From positions 1 through 53,500 of the forward strand of contig NZ_JAFBEH010000011.1 of the NCBI RefSeq assembly GCF_016908645.1: a DNA stretch of 53,500 nt, in the 5' to 3' direction. This DNA is from Streptococcus loxodontisalivarius. GTDB lineage: Bacteria > Bacillota > Bacilli > Lactobacillales > Streptococcaceae. The notes under the pieces were generated by a model. The model had not been told where the DNA came from and did no database searches. It saw nothing but the letters and a program-made list of their open reading frames with translations. Made by a program: the position numbers and the translations under genes. Positions 27,020-35,644 of this stretch are shown here, one piece after another. Numbering within the stretch: the first letter of the stretch is position 1; each line of letters starts with the position of its first letter.

Positions 27020-27466
27020 TTATTGCGATGCATTGCTGTCGCTACTTGCAGCTGTGTCGGTATTTGATCCAGAGTCAGTATTGCTATCAGAAGATTGATC
27101 TGATGAATACTGACTATCTGAAGAAGCACTTGACTGATAGCTATCAGTATCAGAACTGCTAGAGTAGCTGTCATAACTATCACTACTTGATGACTGATAA
27201 GTGTCAGATGAAGAACTATCTGTCTGACTGCCACTACTGTCTTTGTAGACAATGGTTGTAGATGTTGACTTATTGCTACTGTCACTTGTTTTATCTGAGT
27301 TCATATAATTTGTGATAGTGATAGAAGCGACGATAATGGAAAAGATAGAAGCAATGGTAGCAACTGTTTTCTGAAGTGCAGAGAAACCAGTTTTCACATG
27401 AGTCGTCACTTTTTTATTTGACTCTTCTTGTTGATCTGGCTTGTGACTGCGGGAATAGTTTGACAT
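27020..27466 (-). CDS. Small membrane protein with Ser/Asp-rich C-terminal tail (DUF6556-like)
   Basis: A 148-residue protein. Residues 1-30 are polar and charged, one membrane span lies at about 34-52 (TVATIASIFSIIVASITITN), and residues 53-148 are a low-complexity tail rich in Ser, Asp, Thr and Tyr (repeats like SSSDTYQSSSSDSYDSYS). The tail has no LPxTG anchor. The orientation with a short lysine-containing N-terminus suggests the tail is outside, where it might be glycosylated; this is inference. Function unknown. Confidence 0.7.
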   Translation of the reverse strand: MSNYSRSHKPDQQEESNKKVTTHVKTGFSALQKTVATIASIFSIIVASITITNYMNSDKTSDSSNKSTSTTIVYKDSSGSQTDSSSSDTYQSSSSDSYDSYSSSSDTDSYQSSASSDSQYSSDQSSDSNTDSGSNTDTAASSDSNASQ

Positions 27467-27689
27467 TGAAAAAACTCCTTTTTAACATAGATCAGGTTAG
27501 ACCTGCCCATGGATTTCTTTTCTAAAACCCATTATATAATTTTCTCTTAAAAATTGCTAAAGAAAGTATGACTTGTGACAATGGCACAGCCCTCAAACCT
27601 TATCAGTATAGGTTTTATAGGAGGAAAAAAGATTGAGCAGCGCAGCATTTTCAAGAAACATTGTCAGAGTGGGAAAGTCGCCTCATTTA

Positions 27690-27698
27690 TGCTATAAT
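27690..27698 (+). promoter_or_regulatory. Extended -10 promoter of the nifS-like operon
   Basis: TGCTATAAT lies 45 bases upstream of the cysteine desulfurase start; no strong -35 is seen. The remaining 27467-27689 gap shows no further gene. Confidence 0.5.
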
Positions 27699-27743
27699 GT
27701 CCCTTAGGAAAATCTAGAGATTTAGAAAGATAAACTGTAACAA

Positions 27744-28889
27744 ATGATTTATTTCGACAACTCAGCGACGACCATCCCCTATCCTGAGGCCCTTCGTACC
27801 TATCAGGAAGTCGCAAGCAAAATCTGGGGCAATCCATCTAGTCTTCACAACCTCGGTAGTCAATCGACTCGTATCTTAGAGGCATCACGCAAGCAGATTG
27901 CTGGGCTTCTAGGCAAGGATAGCAAGGAAATCTTTTTCACATCTGGTGGGACTGAGAGCGATAACTGGGCCATCAAGGGGGTCGCTTTTGAGAAAGCTCG
28001 CTACGGCAAGCATATCATCGTTTCTGACATCGAGCATCCTGCCGTTAAAGAGTCAGCAAAATGGCTGAGCAGTCAAGGTTTCGACATTTCTTACGCACCA
28101 GTTGATGCGCGTGGCTTTGTGGATCTTGAAGCACTGGCTGCGCTTTTAAGACCAGATACCATTTTGGTTTCTATTATGGCAGTCAATAATGAAATTGGCT
28201 CTGTTCAGCCTATTCAGGAGATTTCACAACTCCTAGCCGATAAACCAACCATTACCTTTCACGTGGACGCAGTGCAGGCTATCGGAAAAATTCCGACCAG
28301 CCTCTATCTGACTGACCGAGTAGACCTAGCTTCATTTTCAGGTCACAAATTCCATGCTGTCCGCGGTGTCGGTTTCCTCTATAAAAAAGCTGGTAAGAAA
28401 ATCGCTCCGCTATTGACAGGAGGAGGACAGGAGAGCGACCTTCGCTCAACGACTGAAAATGTGGCAGCTATCGCTGCTATGGCAAAGGCACTGCGCTTGA
28501 CTCTAGATAAAGAGGAGCAGTCCTTGGTCAAAATCGCCAAAATGAAGGCTATTATCCACGATGAACTAGCCAGTCATCAAGATATCACTATTTTCTCAGA
28601 AAAAGGGGAGGACTTTGCGCCAAATATCCTAACCTTCGGTATCAAAAATGTCCGAGGCGAAGTTATCGTCCATGCTTTTGAAGAGCATGAGATTTATATC
28701 TCGACAACATCAGCTTGCTCATCTAAGGCAGGCAAACCAGCTGGAACTCTGATTTCTATGGGAGTTTCGAGTAAGATTGCCCAGACCGCTGTTCGCATCA
28801 GCCTTGATGACGACAACGATATGGGACAAGTCGAACAATTTTTAACCATTTTTAAACAAGTTTACGACAAAACTAAAAAGGTGAGATAA
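27744..28889 (+). CDS. Cysteine desulfurase (NifS/IscS-like, ThiI partner)
   Basis: A 381-residue PLP enzyme that removes sulfur from cysteine as a protein persulfide. The PLP lysine is K202 in FSGHKFHAVRGVG, the substrate loop cysteine is C325 in STTSACSSKAG, and TSGGTESDNWAIKG binds the cofactor phosphate. It begins an operon ending in thiI, so it very likely donates sulfur for tRNA 4-thiouridine formation. Such dedicated desulfurases are often called NifZ in Firmicutes. A broken acyltransferase lies between the two genes. Confidence 0.9.
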   Translation: MIYFDNSATTIPYPEALRTYQEVASKIWGNPSSLHNLGSQSTRILEASRKQIAGLLGKDSKEIFFTSGGTESDNWAIKGVAFEKARYGKHIIVSDIEHPAVKESAKWLSSQGFDISYAPVDARGFVDLEALAALLRPDTILVSIMAVNNEIGSVQPIQEISQLLADKPTITFHVDAVQAIGKIPTSLYLTDRVDLASFSGHKFHAVRGVGFLYKKAGKKIAPLLTGGGQESDLRSTTENVAAIAAMAKALRLTLDKEEQSLVKIAKMKAIIHDELASHQDITIFSEKGEDFAPNILTFGIKNVRGEVIVHAFEEHEIYISTTSACSSKAGKPAGTLISMGVSSKIAQTAVRISLDDDNDMGQVEQFLTIFKQVYDKTKKVR

Positions 28890-28891
28890 AT

Positions 28892-29759
28892 ATGGGTGAG
28901 TTAAAAAAAAGTTGGTCAATTTCATAGCATCACTATTGCACAGAATGCTAATCTTAACATTGGCCAGTGGGTAGAAGTGAGAAACTTTTCTAGTATTGAA
29001 GTATTTCCAAATGCTTCGCTTAATCTAGCAGATGGTGTCTTTATAAATGAGCACTGTACTTTAAGGTGTGCTAAAGAAATTAGCATTGGACCTTATACTA
29101 TGCTAGGTGACGGTGTTAGAATCTATGATCAAGACCATTTTTTTAATAACTACACTTTTTCACGTCGCATTACTCAATCAGAGAAAGTTTCAATTGGTGC
29201 AAGATGTTGGATTGGAGCTAATTCAATCATCACTAAAGGAGTAAAGATTGGTGACAATGTTATCATCGGTGCTGGCTCTGTTATTACCAAGGACATTCCT
29301 TCAAATACAATTGTTTATGGAAAGAAAAATCTGATTATCAAAAACCGTCCGCAAGCCAAATATCATGCTTTGATACTTACGGCATCAGAACATCTGGAAC
29401 ATATAGCAGAGTTGTTGAAAACACTTCCTAAAATGGACTTTCATATTGCAGCTTATACGGATATGGGTGCGGGGCTCATGGAATTGCACAGCTATCAAAA
29501 CTGTCAACTTTATCCCAAAGTTCATTTGGATTATAGTTTGAAATCATTAATAGAAAAGGCAGATATTTACCTGGATATTAATCATGGTATCGAATTAGAT
29601 AATATTGTTGAACAGATTTTGTCTTTAGAGAAACCAGTTTTATCATTTGAAACGACCAACCATAGACCAGAAGATGAACGTATCCGTAGTTTTGAACAAG
29701 TCGACCAAATGGTTATTGCAATAAAAGAAATTATAGAAAGAAAATCGAAAAATAAATGA
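28892..29759 (+). pseudogene. Acyltransferase (left-handed beta-helix) with frameshift at an A8 tract
   Basis: The reading frame from ATG 28892, which has AAGGTGA upstream, stops after 11 codons at TAG. Just before the stop is a run of eight A (28903-28910). With one A fewer the frame continues as MGELKKVGQFHSITIAQNA and joins the long frame (from 28977) without a break. That frame has hexapeptide repeats such as IGARCWIGANSIITKGVKIG, of the transferase family that acetylates sugars or other small molecules, then a C-terminal domain of about 135 residues. The gene is either inactivated, phase-variable, or rescued by slippage or a GTG restart at 28977. It overlaps thiI by four bases. Confidence 0.75.
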
Positions 29760-30979
29760 CACTAACTTATTCAGAAATCATGGTTCGCTACGGCGAACTA
29801 TCAACCAAAGGTAAGAACCGCATGCGCTTTATCAATAAGCTCAAGCATAACATTCAGGACGTTTTGTCTATCTATCCAGATGTCAAAGTGACTGCTGACC
29901 GTGACCGTGGACACGTTTTCCTAAACGGGACTGACTACGCTCCAGTTGCAGAGTCCCTCAAACAAATTTTTGGGATTCAAGCCTTCAATCCAGTCTATCG
30001 TCTTGAAAAAGATGTGACGGTTTTGAAAAAAGCTGTGCAGGACATCATGACAGATATCTACCAAGAAGGTATGACCTTCAAGGTTTCAAGCAAGCGTGCT
30101 GACCACTCATTTGAATTGGATTCACGTGAGCTTAATCAAACCTTAGGTGGAGCTGTATTTGAAGTGCTTCCAAATATTCAAGCTCAAATGAAGAAACCAG
30201 ACATCAATCTCAAGGTAGAGATTCGTGATGAAGCTGCCTACATTTCCTACGAGGAGATTAAAGGCGCAGGTGGACTTCCAGTTGGAACCTCAGGGAAAGG
30301 GATGCTCATGCTTTCAGGAGGTATCGACTCACCAGTTGCGGGCTTCCTTGCCCTTAAACGTGGTGTTGATATCGAAGCGGTCCACTTTGCAAGCCCTCCT
30401 TACACAAGCCCAGGTGCTCTTAAGAAAGCTCATGACTTGACACGTAAATTGACAAAATTCGGTGGGAACATCCAGTTTATCGAAGTGCCATTTACTGAGA
30501 TTCAAGAGGAAATCAAGGAAAAAGCGCCAGAGGCTTACTTGATGACCTTGACTCGTCGCTTCATGATGCGTATTACAGACCGTATTCGTGAGGTTCGTAA
30601 TGGTCTCGTCATCATTAACGGAGAAAGCCTCGGTCAGGTAGCTAGTCAGACCTTGGAATCCATGCAGGCAATCAATGCCGTGACAACAACACCAGTTATC
30701 CGTCCAGTTGTTACCATGGACAAACTTGAAATCATTGATATCGCCCAAGAAATCGATACTTTTGAGATTTCTATCCAACCATTTGAAGATTGTTGTACGA
30801 TCTTTGCACCTGACCGTCCGAAAACCAATCCAAAAATCAAAAATGCGGAGCAGTACGAACGCCGCATGGATGTCGAAGGTTTGGTTGAAAGAGCAGTTGC
30901 AGGCATCATGGTAACTGAAATCACACCAGTAGAAGAAAAGCAAGACCAAGTCGATGACTTGATTGATGATTTGTTGTAA
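29756..30979 (+). CDS. thiI: tRNA 4-thiouridine synthase ThiI
   Basis: A 407-residue enzyme that adenylates U8 of tRNA and inserts sulfur delivered by the neighbouring cysteine desulfurase. The N-terminal part contains a ferredoxin-like and THUMP domain (about 60-165), then the PP-loop [19 protein letters not shown] later [10 protein letters not shown] holds the conserved cysteine pair. The rhodanese extension found in E. coli ThiI is absent, as in other Firmicutes. It starts inside the end of the acyltransferase gene (ATGA overlap). Confidence 0.95.
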   Translation: MTLTYSEIMVRYGELSTKGKNRMRFINKLKHNIQDVLSIYPDVKVTADRDRGHVFLNGTDYAPVAESLKQIFGIQAFNPVYRLEKDVTVLKKAVQDIMTDIYQEGMTFKVSSKRADHSFELDSRELNQTLGGAVFEVLPNIQAQMKKPDINLKVEIRDEAAYISYEEIKGAGGLPVGTSGKGMLMLSGGIDSPVAGFLALKRGVDIEAVHFASPPYTSPGALKKAHDLTRKLTKFGGNIQFIEVPFTEIQEEIKEKAPEAYLMTLTRRFMMRITDRIREVRNGLVIINGESLGQVASQTLESMQAINAVTTTPVIRPVVTMDKLEIIDIAQEIDTFEISIQPFEDCCTIFAPDRPKTNPKIKNAEQYERRMDVEGLVERAVAGIMVTEITPVEEKQDQVDDLIDDLL

Positions 30980-30981
30980 AA

Positions 30982-31165
30982 AGGAGGCTGGGAAAAAGTC
31001 CCTAGCCTCTTAGTGTGTTTGTAGTCTGATGTGCAAGACGCAGTGGTTGAGTGGGCTCTAATTCGTTGATAAATCAACTCTTACAGCCATACTCAACTGT
31101 GCGGAGGTGGGACGACAAAATCGAATTCCTTCGGAATTACCGATTTTTGTCCCACTCTCTTTTTT
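30982..31165. repeat. Hairpin repeat region after thiI, sharing sequence with 24457-24820
   Basis: It opens with GAGGCT/AGCCTC (30985-31010), a likely thiI terminator, contains the block 31032-31088 that is the inverse of 24661-24717, and ends with a long nested hairpin GTGGGAC...GTCCCAC (31108-31156) followed by a T-rich stretch. The order of shared blocks (dispersed block, GCGGAGGTGGGA, CAAAATCGAATTCC) is the same as in the reverse complement of the gor insertion, with two segments missing. Confidence 0.65.
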
Positions 31166-31216
31166 ACTTTAGCGATTCTTTAATTCACCTTTACAGATTA
31201 GCATCATGACTTGCTG

Positions 31217-31225
31217 TGCTATAAT
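31217..31225 (+). promoter_or_regulatory. Extended -10 promoter of the capA-like gene
   Basis: TGCTATAAT lies 31 bases before ATG 31257. Confidence 0.55.
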
Positions 31226-31256
31226 AAAAGTAAGAAAAAAGTTTAGGAGGACTAAG

Positions 31257-32450
31257 ATGAGATTTCTTTATCAGAAGACCAGTTTAGCTTGTTTAGGTGT
31301 GATTGGACTAGCTTTTCTAGCGGCTGCTTACAGCGATTTTACTGGGCAATCAACTCAGCAAAGTTCAACAAGCAATCAAGAAACGACAAGTAGTCAAACA
31401 GCTCGTGTTGTTGCAAATGGCGATATCCTTTTGCACGATATTCTCTATACCAGTGCTTTGCAGGCTGACGGCAGCTATCAATTTGATGATTATTTCCAGT
31501 ATGCCAAGGACTGGATTTCATCGGCAGACCTAGCCATTGGCGATTATGAGGGGACCATTAGCCCCGACTATCCACTTGCAGGCTATCCGCTTTTCAATGC
31601 ACCTGCTGAGATTGCTACAACGCTTAAAGATACAGGCTATGACGTGATTGATTTGGCGCATAACCATATCCTTGACTCTGGACTTTCTGGTGCTATCAAT
31701 ACAGCACAAACCTTTGAAAGTCTTGGTCTCTCGACCATCGGTGTCTACAAGGAAGATCGTGCGAGCGAAGATATCCTTATCAAGGAAGTTAATGGCATCA
31801 AGATTGCAATCTTGGGCTACGCCTACGGTTACAATGGTAATGACGCAAGCCTCACAACGGAGGAGTATGAGGCACATATGTCGGACCTTGACGAGGCTAA
31901 GATTCAGGCTGATTTGGAAAAAGCAGAGCAGGAAGCCGATGTAACCATCGTCATGCCACAGATGGGAGTTGAATACCAAAGAACACCTACTGATGAACAG
32001 GTGACCCTTTACCACAAGATGGTTGACTGGGGTGCCGATGTCATCTTTGGCGGGCACCCTCATGTGGCAGAGCCATCTGAAACACTTGAAAAAGATGGAC
32101 AGCAGAAATTTATCATCTATTCTATGGGGAATTTCATCTCTAACCAAAGGGAGGAGACTGTCGATGACATCTGGACAGAGCGAGGTCTTCTCATGGATGT
32201 GACCTTTGAGAAAACTGGCAATCAAACCATTATCAAGACGGTTCAGGCTCATCCTACCATGACCTGGTCTTGGGGCAAGGGAACTTACGATGCCACTTAC
32301 GGCTACGAATACCGTGATTACCGTGCCATTATTCTTGAAGATTTTATCGAGGGTGGTCAGTATCGTGACCTTTTGGATGATAACATGAAGTCGCGCGTGG
32401 ATACTGCCTACACAGAAATGAATGAATTGGTGAACCTACAATGGAAATAA
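31257..32450 (+). CDS. CapA-family metallophosphatase-like exported protein
   Basis: A 397-residue protein of the CapA/PgsA group. An N-terminal hydrophobic segment (SLACLGVIGLAFLAAAYS) acts as signal or anchor, followed by a Ser/Thr/Gln linker. The domain shows VANGDILLHD, GDYEGTI, DLAHNHILDSG, FGGHPHVAEP and YSMGNFISNQ, a calcineurin-like metal-binding pattern. In bacilli, CapA proteins take part in poly-gamma-glutamate export; no capBC genes are here, so the substrate is unknown. ATG 31257 follows AGGAGG. The in-frame ATG at 31206 overlaps the promoter and is rejected. The stop overlaps the next gene. Confidence 0.83.
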   Translation: MRFLYQKTSLACLGVIGLAFLAAAYSDFTGQSTQQSSTSNQETTSSQTARVVANGDILLHDILYTSALQADGSYQFDDYFQYAKDWISSADLAIGDYEGTISPDYPLAGYPLFNAPAEIATTLKDTGYDVIDLAHNHILDSGLSGAINTAQTFESLGLSTIGVYKEDRASEDILIKEVNGIKIAILGYAYGYNGNDASLTTEEYEAHMSDLDEAKIQADLEKAEQEADVTIVMPQMGVEYQRTPTDEQVTLYHKMVDWGADVIFGGHPHVAEPSETLEKDGQQKFIIYSMGNFISNQREETVDDIWTERGLLMDVTFEKTGNQTIIKTVQAHPTMTWSWGKGTYDATYGYEYRDYRAIILEDFIEGGQYRDLLDDNMKSRVDTAYTEMNELVNLQWK

Positions 32451-32974
32451 GTTTCAAAAAAGTTCGACCATTCACGACTGTCTCAAGACAGGTCAAAAAA
32501 CTCTATTTTGACGCTTTCCCAGCTAACGAGCGACTGCCTTACAGTCTTTTATTGGTCAATAGCTGGCGCAAGCAGTCAGATTTTTATGCCTTCTATGACA
32601 AGGAAGTCTTTGCTGGTCTGGCTTATGTTATAGCGGATGCTAAGAATTACTTTATTCTATTTCTAGCCGTAGATGGTCAGAATAGATCAAAAGGTTATGG
32701 CTCTGCTATTCTCCAAAAACTAAAGGGAGAAGCAGGAGAGCGTCCTGTGATTTTGACCATTGAGCCTATGGATGAGTCGGCGGAAAATATTGATCAGCGT
32801 CGTAAACGATTGGCTTTCTATGAACGTAATGGCTTCATCTTGACCAATCACTTTTACCATGAGGGTCAGGAATCCTATCAGGTTATGGTGACGGATGAGA
32901 AAGCATCGCTAGAGGACTTTGAGCGACTGATGAAGGCTGTTTTTCTAGGATTCTTGAAGGTTTCACTGGACTGA
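32441..32974 (+). CDS. GNAT-family N-acetyltransferase
   Basis: A 177-residue acetyltransferase. The acetyl-CoA loop is visible as AVDGQNRSKGYGSAILQKL (about 74-92), with the beta-4 strand FILFLA before it and the C-terminal FYERNGFILTNHFYHEG. The acceptor is unknown. It starts inside the last codons of the capA-like gene, so the two are cotranslated. Confidence 0.8.
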   Translation: MEISFKKVRPFTTVSRQVKKLYFDAFPANERLPYSLLLVNSWRKQSDFYAFYDKEVFAGLAYVIADAKNYFILFLAVDGQNRSKGYGSAILQKLKGEAGERPVILTIEPMDESAENIDQRRKRLAFYERNGFILTNHFYHEGQESYQVMVTDEKASLEDFERLMKAVFLGFLKVSLD

Positions 32975-33007
32975 AAACAGTTTTATTAAAAAAGTGATGA
33001 TAAATCC

Positions 33008-33036
33008 TTGAAAAAGAAGACTCAGAGTGATAAAAT
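33008..33036 (+). promoter_or_regulatory. Promoter of the rplU-prp-rpmA operon
   Basis: TTGAAA (33008-33013) and TAAAAT (33031-33036) are 17 bases apart. Confidence 0.6.
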
Positions 33037-33043
33037 AGCAATG

Positions 33044-33160
33044 TTGACTAAATGCACATCCTGTGCAACCGCACGACTACCGTCCTAAGCAGTTTCGTAC
33101 TCACGGTACTAGGCGAGTCTTCACAAGAGGTCTTCCTCAAACAAAATTTTATAGGAGGTG
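33044..33160 (+). promoter_or_regulatory. L21 leader RNA
   Basis: The 5' untranslated region of rplU is a structured leader with a stem at TGCACATCCTGTGCA (33051-33065) and further pairing between ACCGT and ACGGT. It matches in position and form the ribosomal L21 leader family of Firmicutes, thought to mediate autogenous control by L21. It ends at the AGGAGGTG ribosome binding site. Confidence 0.7.
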
Positions 33161-33164
33161 CATA

Positions 33165-33479
33165 ATGAGCACATACGCAATCATCAAAACTGGTGGAAAA
33201 CAAGTTAAAGTTGAAGTAGGTCAAGCAATCTACGTTGAAAAACTTGACGTTGAAGCTGGAGCAGAAGTAACTTTTAACGAAGTTGTTCTTGTTGGTGGAG
33301 AAACAACTAAAGTTGGTACTCCAGTCGTTGAAGGAGCTACTGTTGTTGGAACTGTTGAAAAACAAGGAAAACAAAAGAAAGTTGTTACTTTCAAATACAA
33401 ACCTAAAAAAGGTAGCCACCGTAAACAAGGTCACCGTCAACCTTATACAAAAGTTGTTATCAACGCTATCAACGCTTAA
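33165..33479 (+). CDS. rplU: Ribosomal protein L21
   Basis: A 104-residue 50S subunit protein that binds 23S rRNA. It opens [19 protein letters not shown] and ends [19 protein letters not shown], both typical of bL21. ATG 33165 lies four bases after a perfect AGGAGGTG. Longer in-frame starts run into the leader and are rejected. It is cotranscribed with prp and rpmA. Confidence 0.97.
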   Translation: MSTYAIIKTGGKQVKVEVGQAIYVEKLDVEAGAEVTFNEVVLVGGETTKVGTPVVEGATVVGTVEKQGKQKKVVTFKYKPKKGSHRKQGHRQPYTKVVINAINA

Positions 33480-33491
33480 TCTTAAGCTAAT

Positions 33492-33827
33492 ATGATTCAA
33501 GCAACCTTTGTTCGCCAAGAAGGCAACCTTGCTAGCGTTGAGCTAACAGGTCATGCTGGTGCTGGTGAATATGGCTTTGATATCGTATGTGCAGCTGTTT
33601 CGACTCTCTCTATTAATCTGATTAATAGCTTAGAAGTCTTAGCTGGCTGTACTGTTGATTATGACATCAATGAGATTGATGGCGGCTACATGAAGATTGA
33701 TATCTCCATGGCAGCCAACAAAAATGAGGAGAAGGTACAAGTTCTATTTGAAAGCTTTCTCCTAGGAATAACGAATCTTGCTGAAAATTCTTCAGAATTT
33801 GTAAGCTCGTCTGTTATTACCATTTAA
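33492..33827 (+). CDS. prp: Ribosomal-processing cysteine protease Prp
   Basis: A 111-residue protease that removes the N-terminal extension of L27. The catalytic His and Cys are in LTGHAGAGEYGFDIVCAAVS (H21/C33 region). It lies between rplU and rpmA, the conserved position in Firmicutes, and rpmA here does have the matching extension. Confidence 0.93.
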   Translation: MIQATFVRQEGNLASVELTGHAGAGEYGFDIVCAAVSTLSINLINSLEVLAGCTVDYDINEIDGGYMKIDISMAANKNEEKVQVLFESFLLGITNLAENSSEFVSSSVITI

Positions 33828-33848
33828 AATAAGAGAGGACACAACATT

Positions 33849-34142
33849 ATGTTAAAAATGAATCTTGCTAACTTGCAACTTTTCGCCCACAAAAAAGGTG
33901 GAGGTTCTACATCAAATGGTCGTGATTCACAAGCTAAACGTCTTGGTGCTAAAGCAGCTGACGGTCAAACAGTTTCAGGTGGATCAATTCTTTACCGTCA
34001 ACGCGGTACACACATCTACCCAGGTGTAAACGTTGGCCGTGGTGGAGATGACACACTTTTCGCTAAAGTTGAAGGTGTTGTACGTTTCGAACGTAAAGGA
34101 CGCGACAAAAAACAAGTTTCAGTTTACCCAGTTGCTAAATAA
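33849..34142 (+). CDS. rpmA: Ribosomal protein L27 (precursor with Prp cleavage site)
   Basis: A 97-residue precursor of bL27. The N-terminal extension [13 protein letters not shown] precedes [15 protein letters not shown]; Prp cuts after LQLFA, exposing the mature N-terminus that reaches the peptidyl transferase centre. ATG 33849 is favoured by GAGAGGA nine bases upstream over the in-frame ATG 33858. Confidence 0.97.
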
Positions 34143-34160
34143 GCTTGTAAGCTGAATAAG

Positions 34161-34192
34161 AAAAGCTATCCAAATTTTGGATAGCTTTTTTC
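34161..34192 (+). terminator. Terminator of the rplU-rpmA operon
   Basis: AAAAGCTATCCAAA pairs with TTTGGATAGCTTTT and is followed by a T run. Confidence 0.9.
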
Positions 34193-34215
34193 TTTTTAAC
34201 AACTCAATCACGATT

Positions 34216-34655
34216 TTAGAGTCCGTTAATTTTTAATCTGTTCTGGTATGCCAAATTAAAAAGATAACGGTAAAGTGGTGTGATATCAGTCTTTTTAGGA
34301 AATTCGAATTTATGTGATGAAAATAGTTCGTTGTGAGTCTTCAAATGAACATTTTCAAGGTAGGTAATAGTAATCTCACTATCATCTAGACCAAATCCAG
34401 CTGTTTCCATTTCAACTTGTACTATGTTCATCAAGAAAATTGATTTGAAAGCAGTTTTCTTTCCAGTTGCACCTTGTTTGTCAACAAAGATAATTCGAAG
34501 ATTAGTATGATAAGGTCGCGGATGAGGACATAACCATCGGTTATCTCTTCACCTTCAATTAGATATGCCTCATATTCTTTGCCGAGTTTATCCTTATCCT
34601 GTTTATTAAAGTTTCCTGCTAAGCCTTGAGCTAATTTATCGAGTCCAAATGCCAT
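34216..34655 (-). pseudogene. Bacterial PH-domain protein, frameshifted
   Basis: On the minus strand the gene begins MAFGLDKLAQGLAGNF and runs in frame to DGYVLIRDLII (near 34510), then changes frame. In the next frame the text continues TNLRIIFVDKQGATGKKTAF, then NIVQVEMETAGFGLDDSEI, to the stop at 34216. Together this is a typical bacterial PH domain (PF08000-like) of about 145 residues. The break at about 34505-34510 fits a loss of one or four bases, because homologues read roughly DLIIFTNKR here. The gene is therefore probably inactive. Its start has GGAGGAGAT upstream. Confidence 0.75.
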
Positions 34656-34807
34656 TTCAATCTCCTCCCAGCTTTTTACGTGGATCAGTTTTGCACGATA
34701 TTATAAAGCGCTTTCTTAAAATTTTATCCTAAACTTATATGGTGGTCAATGAATTTTTCGATTATTTAATAATTTTAAAGATATGATTCGTTTATTTTAA
34801 TCTAAAC

Positions 34808-34835
34808 TTGTAAAAATGGTGAAAGATGATAAAAT
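34808..34835 (+). promoter_or_regulatory. Promoter of the RimJ/RimL-like gene
   Basis: TTGTAA (34808-34813), a 16-base spacer and TAAAAT (34830-34835) lie upstream of an AAGGAGG site. Confidence 0.5.
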
Positions 34836-34862
34836 AACTGTAAAAAGTCAAGGAGGTCATTT

Positions 34863-35567
34863 ATGGTTTTGAATGTATATGGACAAGAGGTCGGCCCAAA
34901 TCTAGCCAATTACACAGTTGGTGCAATGCCAGATATAGCTCTTATTGAGGGAAATTATTGTCGCTTGGAACATATTGATGCACAAGAGCATTTAGATGAT
35001 ATCGCAGATTTTTATTGGAGGCATGTGAATCCCTCAGATTGGACCTACATGTATGGTCAGCCATTTACGTCAAAAGAAGCAGTGCGTGCTTGCTTAGAAG
35101 ACTATCAAGCGTCTGAAAATCCTTACTTTTTTGCGATTCGTGAGAAACTTTCGGGTAAGGTGCTTGGGACCTTTTCTCTTATGCGAATTGATCCACAGAA
35201 TCGTGTCCTTGAAATGGGGCGAGTTATTTATGCGCCAGCCCTACAGAAGACTAGAGCTGCAACCGAGGCTCAATATCTTGTTATGAAGTATGTCTTTGAG
35301 GAGCTCCTCTATCGCCGCTATGAATGGAAATGTGATAGTCTCAACAAGCCCTCCTCTCAGGCTGCCCAGCGACTTGGTTTTCGTTATGAAGGAACCTTTC
35401 GTCAGCATGCTGTCTATAAAGGTCGCACGCGCGATACAGACTGGTTCTCTATCGTTGATAGCGAATGGCCTGGTTTAAAATTAGCTTTTGAAAAATGGCT
35501 AGCGCCTGAAAATTTTGATCAAGATGGACAACAGAAGAAATCTTTAAAAGCGTTTAGGGAAAATTAA
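34863..35567 (+). CDS. GNAT-family acetyltransferase, RimJ/RimL-like
   Basis: A 234-residue acetyltransferase. Conserved parts are KVLGTFSLMRIDPQNRVLEM, YAPALQKTRAATEAQYLVM and the C-terminal RRYEWKCDSLNKPSSQAAQ then RLGFRYEGTFRQHAVYKGR, as in the RimL-type family that acetylates protein N-termini or small molecules. The acceptor is unknown. It has its own promoter and a terminator at 35582-35605. Confidence 0.85.
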   Translation: MVLNVYGQEVGPNLANYTVGAMPDIALIEGNYCRLEHIDAQEHLDDIADFYWRHVNPSDWTYMYGQPFTSKEAVRACLEDYQASENPYFFAIREKLSGKVLGTFSLMRIDPQNRVLEMGRVIYAPALQKTRAATEAQYLVMKYVFEELLYRRYEWKCDSLNKPSSQAAQRLGFRYEGTFRQHAVYKGRTRDTDWFSIVDSEWPGLKLAFEKWLAPENFDQDGQQKKSLKAFREN

Positions 35568-35581
35568 GAAATCGTAAAAGG

Positions 35582-35605
35582 AACAGGCAGATTGTCTGTT
35601 TTTTT
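35582..35605 (+). terminator. Terminator between the acetyltransferase and LysR genes
   Basis: AACAGGCA pairs with TGTCTGTT (one wobble pair), followed by a T run. A TATAAT box (35608-35613) for the next gene follows at once. Confidence 0.7.
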
Positions 35606-35644
35606 GGTATAATAGAAAGAAGTATTGTAAGAAAGTGTGTCATA

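Noticed and set aside
30329..30949. Minus-strand ORF of 206 codons inside thiI
   Set aside because: Shadow of thiI with no ribosome binding site or family motif.
31530..32252. Minus-strand ORF of 240 codons inside the capA-like gene
   Set aside because: Long, but fully within a well-supported gene, Cys/Leu-rich and lacking start signals.
33063..33164. N-terminal extension of L21
   Set aside because: It translates the L21 leader; the AGGAGGTG site supports ATG 33165.
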